DNA of 64,000 bases from Exophiala sp. HKRS030 (taxonomy: Eukaryota; Ascomycota; Eurotiomycetes; Chaetothyriales; Herpotrichiellaceae). Below, piece by piece: positions 33,808 to 43,890 of the stretch (position 1 is the stretch's first letter; each line of letters opens with the position of its first letter). Location: contig JAHWDD010000007.1 in NCBI GenBank assembly GCA_023897205.1, forward strand, positions 620,001 to 684,000, in the 5' to 3' direction. A program made the translations under genes and the position numbers. The notes below the pieces were generated by a model, which saw only the letters and a program-made list of their open reading frames with translations, ran no database searches and was not told the DNA's origin.

Positions 33808-34862
33808 ATGGCTTCCCACCTTCCAGGAACTTGCTGCTACCAGGGCATTCAGCATGAAGGGGTACCGACTGGCACAATTGAGAAGGTTGGGGATTTTGAA
33901 GTTTACATTACTCGTCCGAAAAAGGAGGCGAAATATGGCGTCTTGCTGTACAGTATTTCCCGTTCATTGTGGCACTGTTACCTGTAATGAATGATCCTGC
34001 TGGAATCTCTGGGCGATACCATTGGACAAATCTCATCATTCCCATTGCCACAACTCTCTAGCTCCTCTCAAATTTTTTGACTGACCAGTACGAATAGTGT
34101 CACCGACATCCTTGGTCACAAGTTCAATAATGCACAATTAATTGCCGACGATTTTGCCTCCAATGGCTACCTGACGTTCATGCCCGACCTTTTCTACGGT
34201 GATCCGATCCCACTCAATAAACCTGACAAGTTTGACATGCAGAAATGGCTCAAGGGAGACTACAATTCCGCACACACCGCTCACCTGCCTTCCATAATCG
34301 ACCCCATCATTGATCTGTGTCTGAACGAGATGAGGACCAGATACGGCATTGAGGTGCGTTGTTCATGTCTTGCCGGAAGCGGCTGATACAAGCAAGACAA
34401 CGACAAAAGCGAGTGCTAACTTCAAGGTCAAAAACGAACAGAAGATAGGCGGCGTTGGCTACTGCTTTGGTGCCAAATACGTCGTCCGCCACCTCAATCC
34501 GGAGCAAGGCAAGCTGGATGCTGGATACACCGCACACCCGGCCTTCGTGGACCAGAACGAATTGGAAGCGATCAAGGGACCTTTGGCAATCGCGGCAGCA
34601 GAGAAGGACACGATTTTCAGCAAGGAGAAGCGACAGCAGACGGAATATATTCTTGGGAAGCTCGGACACCCGACTCAGGTCAATCTGTACTATGGTGTCG
34701 AGCATGGGTAAGTGCCTGTTCATTGTCAATGTGGACTTCGTTGACAGCAACTCCAGCTTCGCTATTCGGGGAGATCCCAGGAAACGCGAAATTCAATACG
34801 CCAAGGAGAGCGCTTTCTTCCTGGCATTGCAATGGTTTGAAGAACATCTGAAGGGTAGATAG
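33808..34862 (+). CDS. Dienelactone hydrolase family protein
   Basis: Four exons, 33808-33947, 34098-34353, 34427-34707 and 34757-34862, in phase; 260 residues. Family landmarks are MASHLPGTCCYQGIQHEG, the edge strand KYGVLLVTDILGHKFNNAQL, MPDLFYGDP, the nucleophile motif GGVGYCFGAKY (Cys), Asp in AAAEKDTIF and His in YYGVEHGFAIRGD. The last is built across intron 3. This is the Cys-Asp-His triad of dienelactone hydrolase, which opens lactones such as 4-carboxymethylenebut-2-en-4-olide to maleylacetate in aromatic degradation; many fungal homologues act on other lactones or esters. Cytosolic. It is divergent from the decarboxylase, which supports a role in the same pathway. The donor of intron 1 (CT|GTACAG) was chosen because it restores the canonical beta-strand. 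Confidence 0.88.
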
Positions 34863-35536
34863 TGAGATAATGAAAAGGGTCACAAGCATTGACATATAGG
34901 CATCTAGAGGATTAAAAGATACTATCGAAATGACCTTTCCACGAGCAGTCTACGGATCTCTTGCTGTTTTTTCGTAGCACGATCCTCCTTTTTAAGATAA
35001 GGGCGCTCTTTGGCTCGATTGCGGTCTCCAGGCACTCTGGAGGTGTGGGTTGGCGTAATGTCTCCCCGAGCTCCATTTGCAGTCGCAGATTCAAACCCGC
35101 CCGACGATCATTTTTGCGACGCACGCGCTCTCCTTGACTCCCGCAAGGGCCATCAGAAGTGGCGGCCTGACCCACGCACCCTCGGCGTACAAGATTGCAG
35201 GCCCTAGAATGGCATTGGTGAAATCGAATGGTGCAAGAGATCGAAGAGAGCGAGTGCTCGTACCGACACCAGAGTAGGGACGTGCCGATGTAGACTATGG
35301 CGAGGTACGTCAACAGCCATCACTCCGAGAGAGCGAAAAGCCGATGTACGAGCCCTCTGGGAAGCGCAGTGGGAGAATCTGAGCCCTTGCTACATCAGTC
35401 TCGTGGGATTGTCTCCCTTCCCGAACGGGCAGAATGGTCTGGAAATCGCGCGAGTCTGTATATGTATTTATTGCCAGCAGAGTAATTCTCTGGTCAAAAA
35501 AGAAAGCTGTACAGATCCCACCCTATCGACGATTAC
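34863..35536. other. Stretch with a possible minus-strand coding relic
   Basis: No complete gene. On the minus strand, about 35250-35110, a frame reads RSLAPFDFTNAILGPAILYA and continues as EGAWVRPPLLMALAGVKESA. Further on, another frame (about 35095-34930) reads ANGARGDITPTHTSRVPGDR and ends with TKKQQEIRRLLVERSFR and a stop. The pieces look coding but are in different frames, and I do not recognise a family. This may be a frameshifted gene end or an unrecognised two-exon gene. Confidence 0.3.
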
Positions 35537-36481
35537 ATGGCGTCAAACACCGAGTCTCGCTTTGCGCCGTTCGAAGTCCTTGTCGCAAACACGGTCGTCA
35601 TTACGGGCATAAAATATCTACCAGCGACTAGGAGCGAGTCTGGTAGTACCTCTGACTACCGCCCTCTCATCATACTGTTACACGGAGGTGGCTGTACCGC
35701 CCACCACTTTGATCTCTCCCCTTCCATGACGATTTCCACCATCGCCGAGGCCCTCTCCGTCCCTGTCATTTCGATCAATCGCCCGGGCTACCTTGGCAGT
35801 GACCGGCTCCCAGCCACGCAGGGAAGTAGATTCCACAAAGATCTTGGTAGCTTCTACCATAGCCATCTCTTTCCCAAGCTCTGGGCGGATTTCGGCATCG
35901 CTCATGGGTGTAAAGCGGTGGTCCCACTGGCGCACAGCCTAGGCTCCCCTGCCATGATAATCGCTGCTGGATTGCACGCCCGAGAACAATCGCCATCGTA
36001 TCCGTTGGCGGGAATCATCATGTCAGGCTGGGGCGAGCTCCCATCGCCTCGGATGCCCCCGTCACCACGGGATCGATCACAGAAACTAGATTGGAAGCGC
36101 GTCGTCATGTGCGGCCCGTCGGAAGACCACTGTGCCCCTGTTCAAGCTCTGGAGGCCATAGGGATTCAAGATCACAACATGGAGAGTCAGGAACTGGAAG
36201 AAGTCATCAACGGAGATTGGAACAGTTATTGGTATCGATTCGCGGATGACATTACGGCGCCAATCATGTTCAGCCTGGGGGAACACGACCTTTTCTGGGA
36301 AGGCTCGACAGTTCACCTCATACAGTTTGGTTCCAGGTTTCCCAAGTGCCCCCGTTTTGACGGAGCCGTGGTCAAAGGCGCGCCCCATGCTATAGAATGG
36401 AGTCATTGTGCTCAGGGTTGGATGGCACGCTGCCTCGGCTTTGCTCAGGAAGTAACCGCAGGACTTGCTCTGGGGGCTTGA
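35537..36481 (+). CDS. Alpha/beta-hydrolase
   Basis: An intronless gene of 314 residues starting MASNTESRFAPFEVLVANTV. The oxyanion motif LHGGGCTAHHFD is followed by NRPGYLGSD, the nucleophile elbow AHSLGSPAM (Ser), a candidate acid in MFSLGEHDLFW and a catalytic His in KGAPHAIEWSH. This order fits the alpha/beta-hydrolase fold, with a lid between about residues 160 and 225. No signal peptide, so probably cytosolic. The class includes C-C bond hydrolases that follow meta-cleavage dioxygenases as well as general esterases; here the pathway role is inferred from neighbours only. Confidence 0.8.
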   Translation: MASNTESRFAPFEVLVANTVVITGIKYLPATRSESGSTSDYRPLIILLHGGGCTAHHFDLSPSMTISTIAEALSVPVISINRPGYLGSDRLPATQGSRFHKDLGSFYHSHLFPKLWADFGIAHGCKAVVPLAHSLGSPAMIIAAGLHAREQSPSYPLAGIIMSGWGELPSPRMPPSPRDRSQKLDWKRVVMCGPSEDHCAPVQALEAIGIQDHNMESQELEEVINGDWNSYWYRFADDITAPIMFSLGEHDLFWEGSTVHLIQFGSRFPKCPRFDGAVVKGAPHAIEWSHCAQGWMARCLGFAQEVTAGLALGA

Positions 36482-36796
36482 ATTCAGGTTTTCTTTTTTT
36501 TCAATTAAAAAAAAAGACGGAGAATGGCTCCCACCGTGGATCCAGATGATAATGATAGTGTATTTGAAGGATCCAAAAACCATGGTTGAGGCTGATCTGC
36601 TTAACCTTGCCCTCGCTTTTCGATATTTGCAGACACAAACACATGCTTTCATGCATGCATGTACATATGCACACGAACTCGTGACCACGGCGGCCAGGGA
36701 GGAGTAAAGAACTGCTGCTCAAAGCTGATTGTCTTGTAAGATTGCTTATGTACATGGCTACTGTGTAACTTGGCGCAATCGTCAAAAGACCATAGT
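36482..36796. other. Short convergent intergenic stretch
   Basis: Separates the 3' ends of the alpha/beta-hydrolase and the CocE-type hydrolase. A T-rich/A-rich pair (about 36490-36516) may serve in transcript ending. No gene. Confidence 0.45.
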
Positions 36797-38725
36797 TCAA
36801 GTTGTCCTCTTGGTCCCTGCTCCCGCGCGCGGAGGAATCACCGGCAAAAGCACATAGTTCTCCAGGCCGGGCCCAAAATGGATGTGGTTGTGGCCTAGCA
36901 GTCGATCCCGGGGACGGTCGACCTCTGAAGAGTGTTCAAAGAGGCCGGCTCCCTGCGTGTCGCCGGACGAGATCTCCAGCACCAGGCGGTGACCTTTGGA
37001 CACCACGACATTCGTGGGCCAGACCTCGACGTCCACGCCGTACACGGTACCCGGCACCACAGGCTGCACGTCCGTGGAGAGGTACTCTCTGTGGGGGTGC
37101 CACGGCCGGTGACGCGGGTCGCTGACCGCCGTCCGCCTTAGGCTGACGCGGAGCCAGCCCTTGGCCACCGGCACCGGGTCCCCTACCGTGCCCGTGTAGA
37201 ATATTTCCTTGCCCTCGCCATCCAAGTGGCGAAGTGTGACGAAGACGTCGATTTCCGAGGGAACGGCGGTGGTGTCCACCGTCGAAGGTGGAGACGCCGA
37301 AACGTTCAGGCGCACCACCACGTGCCCGGTGATTTCGGTCTCCTGCGCAAAAGGTCCCGTCGTGAAGTGGACGGATTTGGCCTCGGCCAGACTCCCGGGC
37401 GCCTCGTACGTGACGGTGGAGTCGGACCTTTCCTCGACGGTGCCTTCCGCGGTCAGGACGTTGGAGCTGGTCAGGTGGAACTTGGTGTACCGCGTGCGCG
37501 CGATTGGCCACTCATTTTCGTACCGTGTCTCATACGCCCTCTCGGCCAGGGTGTCGTTGTAGCCCACGTTGCCTTTGCGCAACGTCAAGCCTACCCGTGG
37601 CGCCTCGCCCGTCGTCCAGCCCTGCGTGTCGTGGCCCTTCAAGAAGGCGTCCAGGAACGACTTTTGCATCTCGACGTTCTCCTTCTGGTAGAAGGGAAGG
37701 TCGTGTCGGCCGGTGATGAATCTCAGGTATTTCAGGTTCGTTCCTGCGTGCGTGTAGCCCTCGACGTTCCCTCGGAGGTGCAGCGATATCCCTCCCCAGT
37801 TCGCAACGGACAGGAGGGGGACCTGGATATCGCCCAGACTGTATTCCCTCGAGGAATAATATTCGTCGTTGCGGAAACGAAACAGTGTGTTGTCGACCGT
37901 TTGGTCCCGGCGATTGGCTACCAACTCTTCTTCCGGTAAGTCTCCCTCGATCGTGTCGGGACCCCACCTTTGTGCGGCTCGGCCAGGGAGGCCATACTGA
38001 TTTGTGATCACCTATTCGGTCTCCGTTTAGTAACGTTGTGGACAAAGATAAATGGAGAGGACTCGACCTAACCTGACGATTCCACCAGAAGCCGATAAAC
38101 GCGTTCGACAGGATACCTCCGTGTCGACATCGATCTCGGTAGTAATCCGACATACCCTCCCAAGGGACGATACAGGCCAAGCCTTTGGGCCGTCGCGCTG
38201 CCACTCGCCACTGACTGCCGGCGTAGTAGCTGATGCCCAGCAGCCCGACCTTTCCCGTGGACCAAGGCTGGCGCGCGGCCCATTCGACGACATCGAAGAA
38301 CGCTTCGGACGTTCCTGATGACATGGTGTCAAGCAGCCCGGGGGATTGGCCGCAACCCCTCTCATCTGCCCGGACGACTGCATACTCGCATTTTGTCCAA
38401 AACCCCGGGTCGGGCGTCTCCCAGGCCGAATGTGCTGAACGATGCTCTTGCGGCACCTCACTGTAAGAATCTGCGTGAAAGCTAAAACGGGGTCAGATCT
38501 GCCATCAGATTGCTTCAGATAAACGTACTTGCTGTAGTGTATGTCTTTGCCGTATGGGCCATAGGTGACCAGCACTGGATACCTGGCACTCTCGCTCTTT
38601 GGGCGATAGACGTTGCATCTCACAAGGCCTTCGCCGAGCCTAAGTGGAATGTCTACATTTTCTTCGTATATGTAATCAAACGAAGTGTAATCAACCTTGT
38701 ACAGGTTTCGGATCTGGTTGCCCAT
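36797..38725 (-). CDS. CocE/NonD family hydrolase (X-Pro dipeptidyl-peptidase-like)
   Basis: Three exons, 38725-38529, 38460-38073 and 38011-36797, in phase; 599 residues. The N-terminal half is an alpha/beta-hydrolase of the peptidase S15 type: VRCNVYRPKSESARYPVLVT, HSAWETPDP, YAVVRADERGCGQSPG and the nucleophile motif VGLLGISYYAGSQW (Ser about residue 143). The region GNVEGYTHAGTNLKYL and KYLRFITGRHDLP follow. The C-terminal half is the jelly-roll X-Pro dipeptidyl-peptidase C-domain (ITGHVVVRLNVSAS, IDVFVTLRHLDGEGK, GWLRVSLR, GHRLVLEISSGD). Relatives include cocaine esterase CocE, glutaryl-7-ACA acylase and nonactin hydrolase NonD, so it is an ester or amide hydrolase. Within the cluster it may release an acyl or aroyl group from the growth substrate (inference). 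Confidence 0.88.
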
Positions 38726-39210
38726 CCTTGAACTCTCTGTCGTTCGTTCTCGACGAGGAGGAGCTCAATGGACCGAAACTTTGTCTGGCTGTGGTGTGAG
38801 CGCCGGGTCAGGAAGCTCAAATACCATTCGAAATTCAAACGCACAACAAATTGCCACCGAGCTGAATCATGCCATGGGTCAGAAATAGGCTCGTGATTTT
38901 GCAATGTGTGGGTTCAACAAGTTTGCATGGTTGATCCACCTCGTTGTGGGCTGTCTGCGTGACCTGGAAATCCCACACTCATCCGAGAAAAGCTCTTCCA
39001 GGCCCAATGACTGTCCTGTAGAGCACTGGAACGTGTCAATTGATATTTTTGAGCTGGTACGAAGCTGGTACGGAGGTTTTGAGTACCTGGCCCTTGAATT
39101 TAGGAGATAAGATTAGAGCTCTACCATCTTGATGTGACAAAACATTGACAATTCTAAAAGTATTTGACTAACTGGTCCTATATTCTATGACCTCGGGCAA
39201 ATATAGACGT
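38726..39210. other. Gene-free stretch
   Basis: Upstream of the CocE-type gene and downstream of the ALDH-like gene. No gene supported. Confidence 0.5.
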
Positions 39211-40882
39211 CTACGCAGAAAAATAGCTGGTGCGGACTGCTTTGTGAGTATACCAGGCACCGACCAGAACACACAAGCCTAACACCGATCCTACTGCTTT
39301 CAAAGCACAGTCGACCTGGACGAAAAAATCGATCCGACCACCTGGGGCTTCTTGTTTCGGCACAGGAAAGCGGCTTTCGTAGGATTGTCGAATAGCTCGC
39401 GGAGTGTCTGCTGTGGTAGAGACACACTCAACAACTTCGACATGGGTTATTGCGAACAGAGCAGGAGGGAAGGTGGTGATTGGATGGTCAGTCGTGGCTC
39501 CGGAGTAGTAGGTAATCACTGGCGCCTCATCAGTATACCTTCGCAGATGTACGTGGACAGGGGAAGATTCAATATGTCATCCTCACCTTCGGGAACTGAG
39601 GAGGGTATAGATCTAAAAGCAACAACGGTTGACCGCGCCCAATCCTGGAAATACCTCTCGTGTTCCTTTGATCTCGGATTGAGAAGAGTGGCTTGTGCGA
39701 TGTTGCTGATTTGGCAAAGAGAGTCGAGGCATTGCTCCAACGAGCTGGACTTTAGGAGCAGGACAGCACCAGCTCTTTGAGCAGTTTGTAAAAGGAAATG
39801 AAGATCAGGCGTCGAACTCTGAGTGGCTAAGCCCATCCAGTCCATAGTGTAGAAAATCGATGTCAGTCGACGACACTTGGGCAGATCCAAGCTCAAGGTC
39901 TTCGTGTTCGAGCCAGCATTAACCATACACTTGCAGATGGCGTCGCAGAGAGAGTTGAAATGCTCGTCCTGAACTATGACCGATGTCAATTGGTCGTGCT
40001 TTGTTGAAATTTCCGAGGCACAACTCGAAACATTGAGTGGCCCGCCGTCGACTACAGCAACTTTGAACGCCCCAGACGCCTGGTGCCAGCTCACGTGCGG
40101 CAATTTGATGAGCTCAGAGTATTTCTCTCGGTCCTCGTCCTCTGCTGAAGAGTGGATGCCTTAGTGCCTGCACAAAGCTTGAGAAGTGTTGATGCCTTAC
40201 CAATTATATAGATCTGGTCAAAGTGCTCTGGACTTATGTCGGACAAGGTAGCAACGACAACTTGAATCGCAAATGTGTCCAGGTGAGTCAAGACCTTCTG
40301 CTCAATTAGACTCCAAAATTTGTCTAGGCGTGTAGTTCCCAGTATGACAACATTGCGTGCCGCGATCGATGCTGCCAGTGGCGCAAGCACAAAACGTAGA
40401 GGGTTCTTCGAAGTCGAAAGGATGAGCGAGACACCTCGCGGGCGTAGAGACGTTGTAAACGTCCCAAAGTGAGATTTTCCTATCGCAGGAGTTGTCGGAG
40501 CCTCGAGAGAGAGTATCAAAGCACCGATGTCCTCCACGAGTGATGCAAACTCCCTTTCCCAGAAAATCGGCTCGTGCGAGAAGTCTGCGTTCAAATATGC
40601 TCGTTAGCTGCACCATTTTAACGCGCGGAAGTGATGTTGCTTACCACGGTTACACACCTCCAGCAGATCTTCTCGGTTCTCGAGTAGCATGCGATAGAGT
40701 GTATACAACTGTCGTACCGGCCACGCTTTCTCGGCTATGGTCAAGTTTGCTAGCCAAGCGGCACGACCAGCTTCGACAGCAGCTCGCAACGTTACTCCCA
40801 TTGTTGTTTCCAAGGAAATAGGACCATAAGAGAATGTTCCAAGATGCTTTTGGCATTCAGAATGACTCTGAAGAGGCAGCAT
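39211..40882 (-). CDS. Degenerate aldehyde-dehydrogenase-like protein with C-terminal membrane anchor
   Basis: Four exons, 40882-40645, 40584-40201, 40144-39587 and 39518-39211, in phase; 495 residues. The N-terminal part follows the ALDH cofactor domain: AVEAGRAAWLANLTIAEKAW, then RPRGVSLILSTSKNPLRFVL and APLAASIAARNVVIL, and HFDQIYIIGAED. Conserved ALDH residues are changed: the WNYP motif is SKNP and the Lys of LKPSE is Gly (VVILGTT). I find neither an ELGGK motif nor the catalytic Cys of GQ.C in the third exon. A hydrophobic C-terminal helix (ALKAVGSVLGLCVLVGAWY) suggests membrane anchoring, as in Hfd1-type fatty-aldehyde dehydrogenases. It is probably a pseudoenzyme. The last intron (39519-39586) was chosen on its GTGAGG donor and CTGAT branch site. 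Divergent from the extradiol dioxygenase. Confidence 0.65.
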
Positions 40883-41324
40883 CTAGTAGGGCTGAAGACT
40901 GGACAGGATGTCCTTCTAGGACGAATCGGCGACTCAATTTCCACCCCAGTTAACCCCTGCATGGGTCTCCAGGCAGTGCTAACGCGTAGTGCGATTCTGA
41001 TCTGGAGGTTTTCACCCACATGTACCCGTTGTTGATAGGCGGCAGTGGGCTGCCAGACCCCATGCCCGCCTTGTTGTAACATCCAACCCACACGGGTTCC
41101 CCATGTGTATGCGGCGTTGGAAGGGTTGGATTGTCAAGTGCGAACCATTCCAGGGACGAATTGTGTGACCATGACAACGCTAAATGGATACTTTTGTCTT
41201 CTTGATGAGGATCTGGCACCTTGTTCCCAATTGCCTCTGAAAACCCTCTGGGTCTGAATCCATAATTGACCGCGCAGAGCTCGAGGAATCACCGATAGAC
41301 CATCACAATCCTGAAGAGCTGGCA
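40883..41324. promoter_or_regulatory. Divergent promoter of ALDH-like and extradiol dioxygenase genes
   Basis: 442 bp between opposite start codons; must contain both promoters. No clear operator seen. Confidence 0.5.
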
Positions 41325-42291
41325 ATGTCCGCACGCCTGACACCAGTCACGTTCGCCTCTCATGGCTCACCTTGGATGTGCTGCAAGGAGTCGAAATCGT
41401 CCGAATGGTGGGCCAAAGTCAGTTTCTTCATAAAGTGGCTGAGAAATATACTCACAACGCTTACAGTTTGGACAACAAGCCCTCGACAATGGTGTGAAGG
41501 GAGTCGTCTTTATTGGCGCTCATTGGGAAGAATTGAACGACAAGATCCGCGTTGCGACCAAATTTGACCCTGGGCGGGCGCAAATGGACATGGTCCCCAG
41601 GTCACACTGGGAAAACTATCCGATCAACGTATCGGAGAAACTTGCATACCGTGTGATTTCCTTGCTTCGGGAACACCAGTTTCATGACGTCGAAGCCGAT
41701 CCAACTTTCGACTGGCACGACGACACCATCACGCCGGCGAAATGGATGTTCCCCTCTGGAACGCCGCCGGCCACAGTTGTGAGCCTGAATGCGAGGTTCA
41801 AACCTTCCTTCCACGTGAAGATAGGGATGGCCCTGGGCAAACTTCGAGGCGAGGGTATTCTGATCGTCGGGAGCGGCGGTGCCGTCCACAATCTCTACCG
41901 CAACAACTGGTTGCCCATGCTGAGGTCAGGCGACAACTTCCAACAAAACAAGAAACCTGCCCAGTGGGCTCTTGACTTTGGCAGCGCCGTCATGGAGGTG
42001 ATCAAGAACAACGAGGTGAGCTCGTCCGCCGCTCATGGCTTGCCGAGTATAGGTTTCACTGATACTGTGCAACAGGGTCCTTCGCTCTCAGGTGGCTTGA
42101 TCCGATTGACACAGCATCCCAAGTACAAGGACGCTCATCCAACCGACGACCACTACTTTCCTCTGCTTGTGGCTGGGGGCGCCGCTTCTACAGCCGCAGG
42201 CCACGGCAAGCTCATGGCACAGACCTGGGAGCTGCAAAACATGTGTAACAGCCAATATGTCTGGGGTAGCTGGGTTGAGTCTGACGGCTAG
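41325..42291 (+). CDS. LigB-type class III extradiol ring-cleavage dioxygenase (DODA-like)
   Basis: Three exons, 41325-41417, 41467-42015 and 42076-42291, in phase; 285 residues. The 60 bp second intron is open, but its GTGAGC/CAACAG ends support splicing. The subunit-B fold is recognisable from the conserved histidines: ASHGSPWMC, VVFIGAHWEE, WHDDTITPAKWMFP, GEGILIVGSGGAVHNL and TDDHYFPLLVAGGAA. These match the metal-binding and acid/base residues of the DOPA 4,5-dioxygenase (DODA)/LigB superfamily. The enzyme uses Fe(II) and O2 to open a catecholic ring next to the hydroxyl pair. Most fungi use intradiol cleavage, so an extradiol enzyme inside a catabolic-type cluster is notable. The substrate is unknown. 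It converges with the class II aldolase-type gene 233 bp away. Confidence 0.88.
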
Positions 42292-42524
42292 ATCAGCAAT
42301 GATCACGTTTGACTACTCAGCTCACACAAATGTCTAGCCCAGCTCTGTACTGCAACTCATTATGTATCTGTTCAGTGATATTCTTACGTTGGGGGGTTTT
42401 TTGTCTGAGTAAATGCCTGGCTATAGGCTTACAACAGCGTAGAACACATTATCCTCTGCAACGACTCAGGGGCCGATCTACGGCTCGAAATCGCTGACCA
42501 GTCTCTATCTCTTAACATCGACCA

Positions 42525-43449
42525 TCAACTTGCCTCCTCGACGGTATCTACCGTCACGTTGTTTACGTAAAGCGGCTGACTCTCAACTTCAGCGGTCCAT
42601 AGTAGCCATGCACGGTCCCCAGCAGCATGCATACCGGCGGTGGTGTCCTTGGCCTGCCTGCGAGTGAGAGGTTCGAAACTTGATTCGTCCGATCCGTTGG
42701 CCCAGGTCCTTGGATTGTCGTCCTGTAGGCCAGAGTATGCATTCTTCAAGAGCACCGCCATTGTCTGCACCTTGGCGTTGGACTGGGCGAAGACGGCCTT
42801 GTACACGGCTTCCCTGATGTCGGTGCCGAACGTGACAAACCCGTGCTTTCTCATCAGGACGAGGTGGGTGTCGGGAGACACCGTCTGTGGCGTCGCGTGC
42901 GCATTTTCAGGGGAAACAAATGTCTGTGCCAGGTCGGCACCCAGAGCCAGAGTGCTTATGAGCATGTCGTGAGGTTGCGTGTCGTTGTAGGAGTTTTCGA
43001 TGTCATACACCGGTACAGGGTCGTAGCCGACGAAGCCGGCGGTGTGATAGACCGCGCGGAGTGGCACGCCTGCAATCGCGTACGGCAGCACATCCTCGCT
43101 GTGGGAATGAATGACGCTGTGCACGTCGGGGAAGCGCTTGTACACCTCGCCGTGGATGTACCGTTCGATGTAGCCACGGGGAGCGTCCGGTGTGATGGCA
43201 ACACTATCATTGACGCGATACTGGATCAGCTGGTCCGCTGTGCTGACGGTCGCAGGCGCCATGTCTCCAGACATCAAATATACCGCCGCATTCTCAGGAT
43301 GGCGGACTGAGATGTGTCCGTAGGCATCCAGCACCGAGTGAAAATGCAGAATGTGGTTGGCCGTGACCAGGTCTCGCTGGATCTGTGCGTCGCATTAGGG
43401 CGCGTCCACGCATTTTCAACAGTCAGCTTACCCGTTTGAGGCTGACCAT
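42525..43449 (-). CDS. Class II aldolase/adducin family enzyme, aromatic-decarboxylase-like
   Basis: Two exons, 43449-43432 (MVSLKR) and 43382-42525, with a 49 bp intron; 291 residues. Visible motifs are LDAYGHISVRHPENAAVYLM, HGEVYKRFPDVHSVIHSHSE, GVPLRAVYHTAGFVG and LVLMRKHGFVTFGTDIREAV. The histidines in HSHS and RKHG are the metal ligands of the class II aldolase fold. The 'PLRxVxHxAGF' pattern is, from memory, shared with bacterial members of this family that decarboxylate dihydroxyphthalate rather than cleave sugar phosphates. Both readings, decarboxylase or aldolase acting on a ring-fission product, fit the location beside the extradiol dioxygenase. The short first exon rests on splice signals only; the ATG at 43449 is the nearest start. 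Confidence 0.8.
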
Positions 43450-43890
43450 GGTGAATCTTGATGTTGGGCAAGAAGTCGAGGAGCCTTGGAAATTGGAATT
43501 CAGCTCTTTTTGGATTATTCTGGTCTCGCTGAACGATCTAGGATCTCGTGGGACAGGTTTCGCTACCTGGAGCACGGAAAAATGCCCTGTCATATATACC
43601 CCACTACCATCCACACGCACCAATTCCAATTCCGAAGATCGAATCCGCCTCTCCGGATTGTGGGCTGCTTGCAGGCTCTACCGAGATACCGGTTGTATGG
43701 TTGGAGACCCGATTCCTATGATCTGACGTGGATAATCTTGAGTATCGCGCGAGGTCATGTATGTTATCACTGCAGATACAGGTCGGAGCATGGTTATCGG
43801 GAGAAGCGCAGAGGATTTGGCACGATCTAAAGTCGAGTTTGGAGCAAAACTCTGACAACGAGAGCGCTAGAAAGAATGCATTGCTGCTAC
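43450..43890. other. Gene-free stretch
   Basis: Upstream of the aldolase-type gene and 3' of the flavin monooxygenase fusion. No gene supported. Confidence 0.5.
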
